Shown here piece after piece: positions 18,393 to 26,093 of a stretch of 64,000 nt of DNA. The number at the start of each line of letters is the position of its first letter. The stretch's first letter is position 1. A program made the translations under genes and the position numbers. Origin of the DNA: Bradyrhizobium sp. WSM1417 (lineage in GTDB: Bacteria; Pseudomonadota; Alphaproteobacteria; Rhizobiales; Xanthobacteraceae). Below the pieces are notes generated by a model, which saw nothing but the letters and a program-made list of their open reading frames with translations, had not been told where the DNA came from and did not search any database. The DNA lies in contig NZ_KI911783.1 of NCBI RefSeq assembly GCF_000515415.1, positions 3,462,392-3,526,391 on the forward strand. Reading direction: 5' to 3'.

Positions 18393-19067
18393 ATGATTCC
18401 CTGGGAAAAGATCGATACCGCCAAAATCCCCGGCTCCGATGAAGAGCTTCGCCTGATGCGGCGAGGCAAGGAGTTCTCCATCAAGCTCGGCACCAACGAG
18501 CTGATGAACAACCGCTTGTCAGGCTCGGAAGCCGCGCTCGCCACGCTCGCGGCGAAGCAGATCGAGATGGTCGCAAAGCCTGTCGTCCTCATCGGCGGTC
18601 TGGGCATGGGTTTCACGCTGCGTGCGGCGCTGACCGTGCTGGGAGGCAAGGCGAAGATCGTGGTTTGCGAACTCGTGCCGGCGGTCGTCGCCTGGGCGCG
18701 GGGCCCGATGGCGCAGGTGTTCGGTGACAGTCTCGATGACGTCAGGGTGAGCATCCGGGAAACCGACGTTGGCGAAATCATCCGGGCGCGGCGGTCGGCC
18801 TTCGACGCCATTCTCCTCGACGTCGACAACGGGCCGGAAGGGCTGACCCGGAAGGGCAACGATGCGCTCTACAATGCGGGTGGGTTGAAGGCGGCGAAGA
18901 CGGCGCTGCGGCCGGGAGGCGTGCTCGCGGTCTGGTCCTCGGGACCCAATCCGGCCTTCACCAAGCGGCTCGGGAATGCTGGCTTCGACGTCAACGAAGT
19001 CAACATTCGCGCCACCGGAAGAGGCGGTGGCGCGCGCCACGTGATCTGGATGGCCAGGAAGGGCTAG
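18393..19067 (+). CDS. Spermidine-synthase-like methyltransferase-fold protein
   Basis: A 224-residue Rossmann-fold protein of the spermidine synthase/SAM-methyltransferase type. Motif I reads LIGGLGMGFTLRAAL, an acidic residue follows in KIVVCELVPAVV, and DAILLDVDNGPEG is the spermidine-synthase-like segment. The usual N-terminal beta domain of true spermidine synthases is very short. It starts 30 bases after the P450 fusion without a strong ribosome binding site, so cotranscription is possible but not proven. Whether it makes polyamines or methylates something is open. Confidence 0.8.
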   Translation: MIPWEKIDTAKIPGSDEELRLMRRGKEFSIKLGTNELMNNRLSGSEAALATLAAKQIEMVAKPVVLIGGLGMGFTLRAALTVLGGKAKIVVCELVPAVVAWARGPMAQVFGDSLDDVRVSIRETDVGEIIRARRSAFDAILLDVDNGPEGLTRKGNDALYNAGGLKAAKTALRPGGVLAVWSSGPNPAFTKRLGNAGFDVNEVNIRATGRGGGARHVIWMARKG

Positions 19068-19096
19068 GCCGCCTGCCCAGCAACCGGTTCAGTCCG

Positions 19097-19561
19097 TCAG
19101 AACATCGTGTTGTTGTTCGCCGGATTTTCCGGGATCGGTTGCACGACGTCCCAGTGTTCGACCACCTTGCCGTTCTCCAGCTTGAAGATGTCGATGATCG
19201 CGTTGCCCCTGCTGCCGGGCTCGCGAACCGCGTGAACGTGCAGGATGACGTAGTCGCCATCCACGAAGCTGCGCTTGATCTCGCTGTGCGAGTTTGGGAA
19301 TTTCTCGCGCAGGAAGCCGATGAACTTTCGGAAGCCGTCCGGACCATCGGCCGCGTTTGGATTGTGCTGGACGTAACGGTCGCCGACATGGGCGAGGGCT
19401 GCATCGGCATCCTTTTGGTTGAGCCCCTTCTCGTAGAACGCAAGCACAGTTTTGCGATTGGCTTCTTCTTGCGCGCTACCCGCCATCGCGGCGCCGCTGG
19501 CGAGGGACAGCGTGAGGACTGAAGCGGCGACGATTGCGGCTGACCGGACGATGGGATGCAT
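19097..19561 (-). CDS. Exported SnoaL-like (NTF2-fold) protein
   Basis: A 154-residue protein with a clear signal peptide (about residues 1-27, ending AAMAGSA) and a single SnoaL-like NTF2 fold. The start KTVLAFYEKGLNQKDADAAL, the HVGDRYVQHNPNAADGPDGF block and the end VEHWDVVQPIPE are typical of a family often annotated as nuclear transport factor 2-like or polyketide cyclase-like. The family holds many predicted enzymes of unknown substrate. On the minus strand a 6-bp perfect stem (19572-19577 with 19582-19587, loop of 4) lies just before its ribosome binding site. Confidence 0.85.
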   Translation of the reverse strand: MHPIVRSAAIVAASVLTLSLASGAAMAGSAQEEANRKTVLAFYEKGLNQKDADAALAHVGDRYVQHNPNAADGPDGFRKFIGFLREKFPNSHSEIKRSFVDGDYVILHVHAVREPGSRGNAIIDIFKLENGKVVEHWDVVQPIPENPANNNTMF

Positions 19562-19706
19562 GTGAACTCCGAGAGGCCGCAGCCTCTTTCTTGCGGATTG
19601 AGGTTCTTGGCGATTGAGGAAAGGCTGTATAGCTTCCGTGCCGGCTTGCGTTAAGAGAGTAATCGGCAGCTCACATGGTCACCGTGAGGAGACCTTCTGC
19701 GTCGGT

Positions 19707-20621
19707 TTACGCCGCACGCGCCGCCGCGCCATGTGCGTGCTGGGCGATGGCGCCGATGATCTCCGGCCAGAACCGCATCGGCAGCGCGTGGCCCATGCCT
19801 TCGATCATCAACAGCTTGGCGCCCGGAATTGACTCTGCCGTGTCCCTGCCGCCCTCGGGACGGACCAGGGGATCGACGGTACCGTGGATGACCAGCGTCG
19901 GCGTCTTCACGCCATGCAGTCGCTCCTTGCGGCTGCCGGAGGCAAGCACCGCGCGGAGCTGCCGGCCGACACCGGCCGGATTGAGCCCGCGCGCGAACAC
20001 GCGTTCGGCACGACCGGGATCAAGCGCCTCTTCTTCCGGAAAGGACCCGGCCCGCAACACGTTCCAGGTCTGGCCGTAACGGGCGATAAACTCCTCCTTG
20101 CTGCGCGGCGGCGGCGCCATCAGCATCGCGGCGGCCTCACGTGTCGGGGGCGGCACGCGCGGATTGCCGGTCGTCGACATGATCGAGGTCAGCGAGCGCA
20201 CGCGCTCGGGAAACGACAACGTCACTTCCTGCGCAATCATGCCGCCCATGGACGCCCCGACCAGATGCGCCGACTTGATGCCGAGTGCGTCCATCAGCCC
20301 GATCGTGTCTTTCGCCATGTCGATCAGCTTGTAGGTTGCGGCGACGGGAATCCTGAGAAACCGAAGCTTCAACAACTCAAGCGGCGTCAGACGCTTGCCG
20401 CCGGTGAGATGGCTCGACTTTCCGATGTCGCGATTGTCGAACCGAACGACGCGAAAGCCGTGCGCGGCAAGCTGCTCGCAGAACGCATCGTCCCAGTGGA
20501 TCATCTGGGCGCCTAACCCCATGATCAGCAGCAGCGGCTCGGCATTGTCGTTGCCGAAAATCTCGTAACAGATGTCGATGCCGTTGGCGTGGACGGTTTG
20601 CGGCGGATGATAGGCGTTCAC
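19707..20621 (-). CDS. Alpha/beta hydrolase
   Basis: A 304-residue alpha/beta hydrolase with nucleophile elbow GASMGG (Ser), an acid in HGTVDPLVRPEGG and the His in GMGHALPM. The N-terminal HANGIDICYEIFG and MGLGAQMIHWDDAFCEQLAA are common in esterase/haloperoxidase-like members. I start it at the GTG at 20621, which follows GAGGGA at good spacing; the open frame to 20906 runs into the divergent PHA promoter region and looks artificial. It is divergent from the phaE/phaC-like operon with about 170 bases between them, so a link with PHA turnover is possible but unproven. Confidence 0.87.
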   Translation of the reverse strand: MNAYHPPQTVHANGIDICYEIFGNDNAEPLLLIMGLGAQMIHWDDAFCEQLAAHGFRVVRFDNRDIGKSSHLTGGKRLTPLELLKLRFLRIPVAATYKLIDMAKDTIGLMDALGIKSAHLVGASMGGMIAQEVTLSFPERVRSLTSIMSTTGNPRVPPPTREAAAMLMAPPPRSKEEFIARYGQTWNVLRAGSFPEEEALDPGRAERVFARGLNPAGVGRQLRAVLASGSRKERLHGVKTPTLVIHGTVDPLVRPEGGRDTAESIPGAKLLMIEGMGHALPMRFWPEIIGAIAQHAHGAAARAA

Positions 20622-20792
20622 GGGTGCGTTCCCTCGGCTTTTGATCAATGCTGTATCGCACGGTTTCCCCTCGCAATGAAGCCGCGTTCGCGACACCGGA
20701 CCCGTTGCTTGCCGGTTGACCGGCACCGCGCAACGGTGTGGTATGGCGAAAAAGGGAAGGGCATCGAAGCTCTCGAATTCAGGAGGACGCCG

Positions 20793-21176
20793 ATGACCGG
20801 CAAGAGCAACGACCCCATTGCCATGTGGCAGAAGATGGTTGGCGAGATGGAGAAGGGGTTCAATTCCTTCGCCGATCAGGCCATGTCGTCGCCCGAGTTT
20901 TCGCAAGCCGTGAACCGGGCCGGCGGCGTTGCTGCAGGTGCTCAGAAGCAGCTCGGCGACCTCATGGAGAAATATCTGGTCTCCATGAATCTACCGAGCC
21001 GGGACCAGGTCACCGGTCTTGCGGAGCGGCTGCAGTCCATCGAAGGACAGATCGGTGAGATCAAGTCGATGCTGAGCCAGATGGCGGCAAGTTCCGGCAT
21101 TTCTCAGGGCTCCGATACTGCATTGCGCCCGCCGCGCACCAAGCGCCCACCATCTGAAGGCGGAGAGCAGACATGA
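20793..21176 (+). CDS. Very small PhaE/PhaR-like PHA synthase partner
   Basis: A 127-residue protein preceded by a strong AGGAGG. The region MNLPSRDQVTGLAERLQSIE (about residues 66-85) matches the C-terminal conserved NLPSR/NLPSK helix of PhaE (class III) and PhaR (class IV) PHA synthase subunits. N-terminal to it there are only about 65 residues (MWQKMVGEMEKGFNSFADQA and a helical stretch), whereas classical PhaE has about 350 and Bacillus PhaR about 200. The tail after residue 95 is Pro/Arg-rich and probably disordered. Its stop overlaps the phaC ATG by 4 bases, which strongly supports a subunit relation. The assignment rests on one motif and this coupling. Confidence 0.75.
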   Translation: MTGKSNDPIAMWQKMVGEMEKGFNSFADQAMSSPEFSQAVNRAGGVAAGAQKQLGDLMEKYLVSMNLPSRDQVTGLAERLQSIEGQIGEIKSMLSQMAASSGISQGSDTALRPPRTKRPPSEGGEQT

Positions 21177-22255
21177 ATGCACCCGCCGGATTAGACTTCG
21201 CAGGGATCCCGGAGCGGATCCAGTCCGAGGTGCAACGCGCCATCCAGCGCAGCATCAAGGGCGTCGAATATTTTTCGACGTCCGGTCCCACGCTCGGCTC
21301 GACGCCGAAGGACGTGCTGCATTCGCGCGGCACGATGAGCCTCTACCATTATCGGCCGATGTCCGACGAGATCTATCGAATTCCGATCTTGATCGTGATG
21401 GCGACCACCAATCGCGGTTACATTCTCGACCTCGTGCCCGGCCAGAGTTTTATCGAGTTCCTGTTGAAGCGCGGTTACGACGTCTACATGCTCGACTGGA
21501 GCGCGCCGCGGCCGGAGGAGAAGAGCCTCCGCATGGAGGACTATGTCCTCGACTTCATCCCGGATTGCATCCGCCGCGTGCAGCAGGATTCCGGCGAACA
21601 GGACGTCTCCGTCATCGGCTATTGCTTCGGCGGCGTGCTGTCGCTGCTCTACGGCTCGATCCACAAGGACGGGCCGATGAAGAATTTGATCTGCTTCACC
21701 ACGCCGATCGACTTTCGCGAGATGAAGCTGTTCTCGAACTTTTCCGACCGTCGCTATTTCGACGTCGATCGCCTCGTCGACAGCATCGGCAACGTGCCAC
21801 CGGAGATGATCCTGTCGTCGTTCGAGATGCTGCGCCCGGCCTCCCGCACCGTCAGCCAGATTCAGCTCTGGGAAAACATCTGGAACGACGAGTTCGTCAA
21901 ATCCTACCGGATGTTCGACCGCTGGGCGACCGACACGCTGCCGCTGGCCGGCGAATATTTCCGCACCATCACCAAGGACCTGATGTGGGACAACAAGCTG
22001 TTCAACGACACCATGTCGGTCGGCGGCCGTGCTGCGAAGCTCGAGGACATCAAGGTGCCGTTCCTGCATGCGGTTGCCGAGCATGACCACATCGTGCCGT
22101 ATGAGGCGGCAAAGCACCTGATCGCCAAGATTGGATCGGAGGACAAGGAGGAGGTGATGCTGAAGGGCGGTCACGTCTCGCTCGTCGCCGGCGCCAATGC
22201 GGTGAAGCGACTGTGGCCGAAACTGGATTCCTGGCTGGGGAAGAGATCGACATGA
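21173..22255 (+). CDS. phaC: Class III/IV-type poly(R)-hydroxyalkanoic acid synthase PhaC
   Basis: A 360-residue PHA synthase that polymerises hydroxyacyl-CoA into storage granules. The lipase-like box is GYCFGG with Cys151 as nucleophile, the Asp lies in AEHDHIVP and the general-base His in KGGHVSLVAG. DYVLDFIPDCIRRV and MLDWSAPRPEEKSLRMEDY are family blocks. A length of about 360 residues and the need for a partner protein fit class III or IV, not the roughly 600-residue class I enzyme usual for rhizobial PHB. The ATGA overlap with the small PhaE-like gene and the 4-base overlap with the acetyltransferase gene give a tight three-gene unit. Confidence 0.93.
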   Translation: MNAPAGLDFAGIPERIQSEVQRAIQRSIKGVEYFSTSGPTLGSTPKDVLHSRGTMSLYHYRPMSDEIYRIPILIVMATTNRGYILDLVPGQSFIEFLLKRGYDVYMLDWSAPRPEEKSLRMEDYVLDFIPDCIRRVQQDSGEQDVSVIGYCFGGVLSLLYGSIHKDGPMKNLICFTTPIDFREMKLFSNFSDRRYFDVDRLVDSIGNVPPEMILSSFEMLRPASRTVSQIQLWENIWNDEFVKSYRMFDRWATDTLPLAGEYFRTITKDLMWDNKLFNDTMSVGGRAAKLEDIKVPFLHAVAEHDHIVPYEAAKHLIAKIGSEDKEEVMLKGGHVSLVAGANAVKRLWPKLDSWLGKRST

Positions 22256-22845
22256 GTGAGCAGCGTTCCTATCCGCGTCATGTGAAGACGGACGCCGGCG
22301 ATATCGAGATCCGCCTGATGTCGCCCGCGGACGAAGCCGCGGTGCTCGCGTTCGGCAAAGGCCTGCCGACCCACGACCTGTTGTTCCTGCCGCGCAACAT
22401 CAGTGAGCCGAAGGTGCTCTCCGCCTGGGTCAAGGAGATCGAGCGCGGCGCGATCACGAGCCTGCTCGCGGTCAGGGGCGGCACGGTGGTCGGCTGCGGC
22501 ACGCTGGTGCGCGATCCGCACTCCTGGTCGCCCCATGTCGGCGAGATCCGGATGGTGGTTTCGCTCGACGTGCGCGGGAAGGGGGTGGGGCGAACACTGT
22601 CGCAGGAGACCTTCGCCCTCGCGCTCGGCGCCGGCCTCGAAAAGCTCTCGGTCCAGATGACAGTCGACCAGCAGGCGGCGATCACGCTGTTCGAGAGCCT
22701 CGGCTTCAAGGCCGAGGCACTGCTGCGCGATCATGTCCGGGACGTCGACGGCAAGACTCACGACATCGTCGTGCTCGGGCACAATATCGCGCAGGTCCAG
22801 GCCCAGATGGAGGCCTATGGGCTGCCTGGCGCCGTCCAGCATTGA
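22252..22845 (+). CDS. GNAT family N-acetyltransferase
   Basis: A 197-residue GNAT protein. The acetyl-CoA binding motif A is RMVVSLDVRGKGVGRTLSQ, followed by ALGAGLEKLSVQMTVDQQAAI and LFESLGFKAEALLRDHV, the usual order. The ATG at 22252 overlaps the phaC stop, and GAAGAGA lies upstream. An acetyltransferase in a PHA synthase operon is unusual. It might modify a granule protein or handle CoA thioesters, but its substrate cannot be read from sequence. Confidence 0.86.
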   Translation: MSEQRSYPRHVKTDAGDIEIRLMSPADEAAVLAFGKGLPTHDLLFLPRNISEPKVLSAWVKEIERGAITSLLAVRGGTVVGCGTLVRDPHSWSPHVGEIRMVVSLDVRGKGVGRTLSQETFALALGAGLEKLSVQMTVDQQAAITLFESLGFKAEALLRDHVRDVDGKTHDIVVLGHNIAQVQAQMEAYGLPGAVQH

Positions 22846-22930
22846 GAACCGTTGGACGGGTGTTCGGGAACCCGGATGGTCAGGGAGGCGCCAGATTGCT
22901 CCCCGTTAAGGCTATTCACGGCTTCGTGAT

Positions 22931-22980
22931 ATCGCACTGCAATATGAATATTGCATCGCACAATTAACTATGCCATATAA
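22931..22980 (+). promoter_or_regulatory. Phasin promoter with inverted repeat and PhaR-like site
   Basis: A perfect inverted repeat TGCAATAT-GA-ATATTGCA lies at 22938-22955. It overlaps TGCATCGCACAA at 22952-22963, which fits the TGC-N3-GCA type of element bound by PhaR and, as I recall it, the Bradyrhizobium PhaR consensus TGCRNYGCASMA in full. ATCGCAC occurs twice 24 bases apart. TTGCAT (22951) with ATATAA or TATAAG (from 22975/22976) at 18-19 bases could be the promoter, with the operator covering its -35 box. PhaR repression of a phasin gene is known; the binding here is a prediction. Confidence 0.6.
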
Positions 22981-23048
22981 GCCGTGCCCCGGGCCAAAAC
23001 CGGACGGGGTGAGCCCATAGCTCAACCAATGAGGATGGAGAGACCCCA

Positions 23049-23504
23049 ATGACCACCGAAACCAACACCGCTTTCGAAGGCTTCAAGGACGCGTTCAAGA
23101 ACATCCAGAACCTGGAAGTTCCCGAGGCTGCCCGCGAGTTCGTCAAGAAGTCCGCCAATACCGCCAAGGACCGTGCTGCCGAAGTGTTCGCTGGCTCCGA
23201 GCGCGTGACCGCCGCCGTCGAGAACGCGGTGACCGAGTCCGTCACCGAAGTCGGCAAGATCAGCCGCAACATCCAGCAGGCGATCTACGAGGACGCCGAG
23301 GCGTTCTTCGCGGGCATCGACAAGCTCGCGTCCGCCAAGTCGTTCAGCGAAGCTGTCGAGATCCAGTCCGGCCTGCTCCGCGCCCGCGGCGAAGCGTTCG
23401 TCTCGCGCGCCAAGGCGACCACCGACTATTTCGGCAAGCTCGCCGCCAACGGTGCGAAGTCCGCTCAGGACAATTTTGCCAAGGTCTACAACAAGACCGC
23501 CTGA
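23049..23504 (+). CDS. phaP: Phasin (PHA granule surface protein)
   Basis: A 151-residue phasin-family protein that coats PHA granules. It is almost entirely amphipathic helix, rich in Ala, Lys and Glu, without Cys, Trp or Pro-rich breaks after the start. FEGFKDAFKNIQNLEVPEAAREFV and the repeated KAxAxxxD/AAENAVTESVTEVGKI pattern are typical. GGAGAG lies upstream of the ATG. A strong terminator follows 29 bases after the stop, so it is a single-gene unit, which is usual for a highly expressed phasin. It lies about 200 bases after the phaC operon. Confidence 0.92.
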   Translation: MTTETNTAFEGFKDAFKNIQNLEVPEAAREFVKKSANTAKDRAAEVFAGSERVTAAVENAVTESVTEVGKISRNIQQAIYEDAEAFFAGIDKLASAKSFSEAVEIQSGLLRARGEAFVSRAKATTDYFGKLAANGAKSAQDNFAKVYNKTA

Positions 23505-23532
23505 TACGGCGCCTGAGTAAAAACTGAATTTG

Positions 23533-23560
23533 AGGCCCGCTTCGGCGGGCCTTTTGTTTT
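23533..23560 (+). terminator. Rho-independent terminator of the phasin gene
   Basis: An 8-bp perfect stem (AGGCCCGC and GCGGGCCT) closes a UUCG tetraloop and runs into TTTTGTTTT. This is a textbook intrinsic terminator located just downstream of the phasin stop codon. Confidence 0.95.
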
Positions 23561-23570
23561 CCGCCGCAGC

Positions 23571-23686
23571 CGTCATTGCGAGCCAACGGGTCCGCGCAAA
23601 GCGCGGCCCGATGACAGGCTCCGCGAAGCAATCCAGTCTGCCTCCTTGCAAAGACTCTGGATTGCTTCGCTTCGCTCGCAATGACG
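23571..23686. repeat. Palindromic repeat, family A (CGTCATTGCGAG ends)
   Basis: The element starts CGTCATTGCGAGC and ends GCTCGCAATGACG, so the ends are inverted copies. Inside are GAAGCAATCCAG and its inverse CTGGATTGCTTCG. Related copies are at 49686-49772 and 58489-58574. This copy carries a longer interior. It lies between the phasin terminator and the DUF445 gene, ending about 17 bases before that gene. Confidence 0.9.
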
Positions 23687-23703
23687 GATAGGGTGATGCT
23701 GTG

Positions 23704-24990
23704 ATGACTCCATCAGGCACCTTCTCTTTCGACTCCCCCGGCGACGCGGAACGCGCGGCCGAATTGCGTCGCGTCAAAGCGCTGGCGACGCTGGTGCTGG
23801 GCTCGACGCTTGTCCTGTTCGTCGTCGCGAAATGGCTGCTGCCCGTGCATCCCGTGTTCGGATTCATCGCGGCCTTCGCCGAAGCCGCGACCATCGGCGG
23901 GCTCGCCGACTGGTATGCGGTGGTCGCGCTGTTCAAGCGTCCACTCGGCCTGCCGATCCCGCACACCGCGATCATCCAGAGCAACCAGGCGCGTATCGCC
24001 GACAAGCTCGGCGAATTCATCCAGGTGCATTTCCTCGAGGCTGCTCCCGTCGAGGCCAAGCTGAAGGAGATCGATTTCGGCTCCTTCGTCGCCGACTGGC
24101 TGCGCGATCGCAAGCGCAGCGATGATCTCGCGCGCTTCGCGCTGCGCCTGCTGCCGGAGGCTGTCTCCGCGACGGAAAGCTCCGGTCTGATGACCTTCAT
24201 CATCCGCCGCATGTCCTCGCAGCTCCAGGCGATCGACCTAGCGCCGCTCGCGGCCGGCACGTTGCGCGGTTTCGTCGCGGAAGGGCGGCACCAGATCCTG
24301 TTCGACGATCTCCTGCGCGTGATGCACGAAACGCTCAACCAGACCGAGACGATGGCGATGATCCGCGAGAAGGTGCGTGCGGAGTTGCCGACCTTGCTCA
24401 GGCTCTATCGGGCCGACAAATTTCTGGTGAACAAGATCGTGGACTCCGCCACCGCGTTCTTCAATGAGGTGCGCAGCGATCCCAAACATCCGTTCCGCGA
24501 CGAGTTCGATCGCATGGTGCTGAGCTTCGTCGACCGGCTCGGCACCGACCAGGGCTATATCGACCGCATCGACGGCTTGAAGCGCGATCTGCTCGCGCGT
24601 CCCGAGCTTGCCGATCTTGCCCGCACCGTGTGGGCCAACACGCGGTCCTTCATCGAGCGTAGCGCAAGCGGCGAGACGCAGGTGCTGCAGCATCATCTCG
24701 CCGGAATGTGTGTCGCGGCGGGCGAAGCGCTTGCCGGCGATTCCGAGCTGCGCGGCGAGATCAACAAGGGCCTGGTCGCGGTGCTGCGCAGTTTCGTCGC
24801 GGACCAGAAGAGCGGCGTTTCAACCTTCATCTCCGACCAGGTCAAGTCGTGGGACATGGCGCAGCTGATTTCGCTGATCGAAATCAACATTGGCCGCGAC
24901 CTGCAATACATCCGCTTCAACGGCTCGCTGATCGGCGGGCTGGCGGGCCTTGCGCTTTACTCCGTAGAATTCCTGCTTCGATGGTTGTGA
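23704..24990 (+). CDS. DUF445 family membrane protein
   Basis: A 428-residue protein with an N-terminal membrane helix (LATLVLGSTLVLFVVAKWLL), a second hydrophobic stretch leading into the family block AEAATIGGLADWYAVVALFKRPLGLPIPHTAII, a long helical cytoplasmic or periplasmic middle and a C-terminal helix (GSLIGGLAGLALYSVEFLLRW). This is the standard DUF445 layout; the function is unknown. A GTG three bases before the ATG is an alternative start. The gene is bounded by a repeat element upstream and appears monocistronic. Confidence 0.9.
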   Translation: MTPSGTFSFDSPGDAERAAELRRVKALATLVLGSTLVLFVVAKWLLPVHPVFGFIAAFAEAATIGGLADWYAVVALFKRPLGLPIPHTAIIQSNQARIADKLGEFIQVHFLEAAPVEAKLKEIDFGSFVADWLRDRKRSDDLARFALRLLPEAVSATESSGLMTFIIRRMSSQLQAIDLAPLAAGTLRGFVAEGRHQILFDDLLRVMHETLNQTETMAMIREKVRAELPTLLRLYRADKFLVNKIVDSATAFFNEVRSDPKHPFRDEFDRMVLSFVDRLGTDQGYIDRIDGLKRDLLARPELADLARTVWANTRSFIERSASGETQVLQHHLAGMCVAAGEALAGDSELRGEINKGLVAVLRSFVADQKSGVSTFISDQVKSWDMAQLISLIEINIGRDLQYIRFNGSLIGGLAGLALYSVEFLLRWL

Positions 24991-25190
24991 CTTTTGCGTC
25001 ACGGACGTCAGCATTAACGCGCGGGCCTATTGTGGCTCGGTGTGTCTCCCGCTTGAATGTCGGGAACCCGCTGCCTAGCTGATTCATGTTGCGTTGCGGA
25101 ACGATCAAGAAGCCGGCGTGTTGGAATCCCATACCCATTGCCGGCAAACAACCGGTGGCCTTTTCAGCAATTCTCCCAAGGGGACCATTG

Positions 25191-25961
25191 ATGACCGCTA
25201 CTGCCCAGACGCTGAGCCCGCCGTCCCGCACCCTGATGTTCCTGGAAGGGCGAGCGATCCACGAGTTCGGCGCATTCCTCGGCGCGCTGCCGCTGCTCAG
25301 CCTGGCGCCGCGCGGCGATGGGCATCCGGTGCTGGTTCTGCCGGGCCTCGTGGCTTCCGATGGGTCCACGCGTGCACTGCGCACCTTTCTGTCCGGTAAG
25401 GGCTATGCGGTGAGCGGCTGGCGCCAGGGCCGCAATTACGGCCTGCGCGAGGGCGTGCAGCACGCGATGGTGGATCTGGTTCAGGAGCTCAGCGACAGGC
25501 ATGGCCGCAAGATTAGCCTGGTCGGCTGGAGCCTCGGTGGTCTCTATGCGCGCCAGCTCGCCAAGATGATGCCCGACCGCGTACGCCAGGTGATCACGCT
25601 CGGCAGCCCCTTTGCCGGCGATCCCCATTCGACCAATGCCTGGCGCGTCTATGAATGGGCGAGCGGGCGGAAGTCCGATGAGGTCGATCCGCAGTTCGGC
25701 GGCGATCTCGCCGTTCCGCCGCCGGTGCCGACCACGGCGATCTTCAGCCGCACCGACGGTGTCTGCGCCTGGCAGGGCTGTATGGAGAAGAGGGGCGCGC
25801 AGACCGAGAGCATCGAGATCGAGAGCAGCCATTGCGGCATGGGCCATCACCCGGCCGCTGTCTTCGCGGTGGCTGATCGCCTTGCGCAGAAGGAAGGCAG
25901 CTGGCGGCCCTTCGACCGCAGCGGCTGGCGCAGCGTGGTCTATCCCGATCCGCATCGGTAG
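25191..25961 (+). CDS. Alpha/beta hydrolase, paralogue of 11681-12481
   Basis: A 256-residue alpha/beta hydrolase with GWSLGG nucleophile elbow (SLVGWSLGGLYARQLA), SPFAGDPHSTNAW, a candidate Asp in SRTDGVCAWQGC and a candidate His in SSHCGMGHHPAAVFAVADRLAQ. It shares order and wording of motifs with the hydrolase at 11681-12481, so the two derive from a duplication. The ATG at 25191 follows AAGGGG and gives an N-terminus that matches the paralogue; the in-frame sequence back to 25086 has no ribosome binding site. It stands alone between the DUF445 gene and paaX. Confidence 0.87.
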   Translation: MTATAQTLSPPSRTLMFLEGRAIHEFGAFLGALPLLSLAPRGDGHPVLVLPGLVASDGSTRALRTFLSGKGYAVSGWRQGRNYGLREGVQHAMVDLVQELSDRHGRKISLVGWSLGGLYARQLAKMMPDRVRQVITLGSPFAGDPHSTNAWRVYEWASGRKSDEVDPQFGGDLAVPPPVPTTAIFSRTDGVCAWQGCMEKRGAQTESIEIESSHCGMGHHPAAVFAVADRLAQKEGSWRPFDRSGWRSVVYPDPHR

Positions 25962-25973
25962 TTCTTTGCCTCT

Positions 25974-26017
25974 CCCCGCTCATGTCCGCCGAAGCTTTAG
26001 CGAAGGCGGATGCGGGG
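25974..26017. repeat. Short palindromic repeat
   Basis: CCCCGC and GCGGGG enclose TCCGCC-N14-GGCGGA, a nested hairpin of about 44 bases. It resembles a small interspersed palindrome common in Bradyrhizobium genomes, though I see only one copy of this type here. It follows the hydrolase gene and may act as a processing or termination signal. Confidence 0.6.
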
Positions 26018-26093
26018 GAAGGAAAGAAGGCATTCGCGAGACCGTCGCACCCGTCCATTGTCGCGCCCGCACCAAACGCGCTATGCCTCGCGC

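Noticed and set aside
18393..19067. True spermidine synthase speE
   Set aside because: The N-terminal domain is too short and no speD is nearby, so only the fold is claimed.
24991..25190. EcfG-type general stress promoter (GGAAC near 25060)
   Set aside because: No CGTT follows at the required distance; the match is too weak to list.
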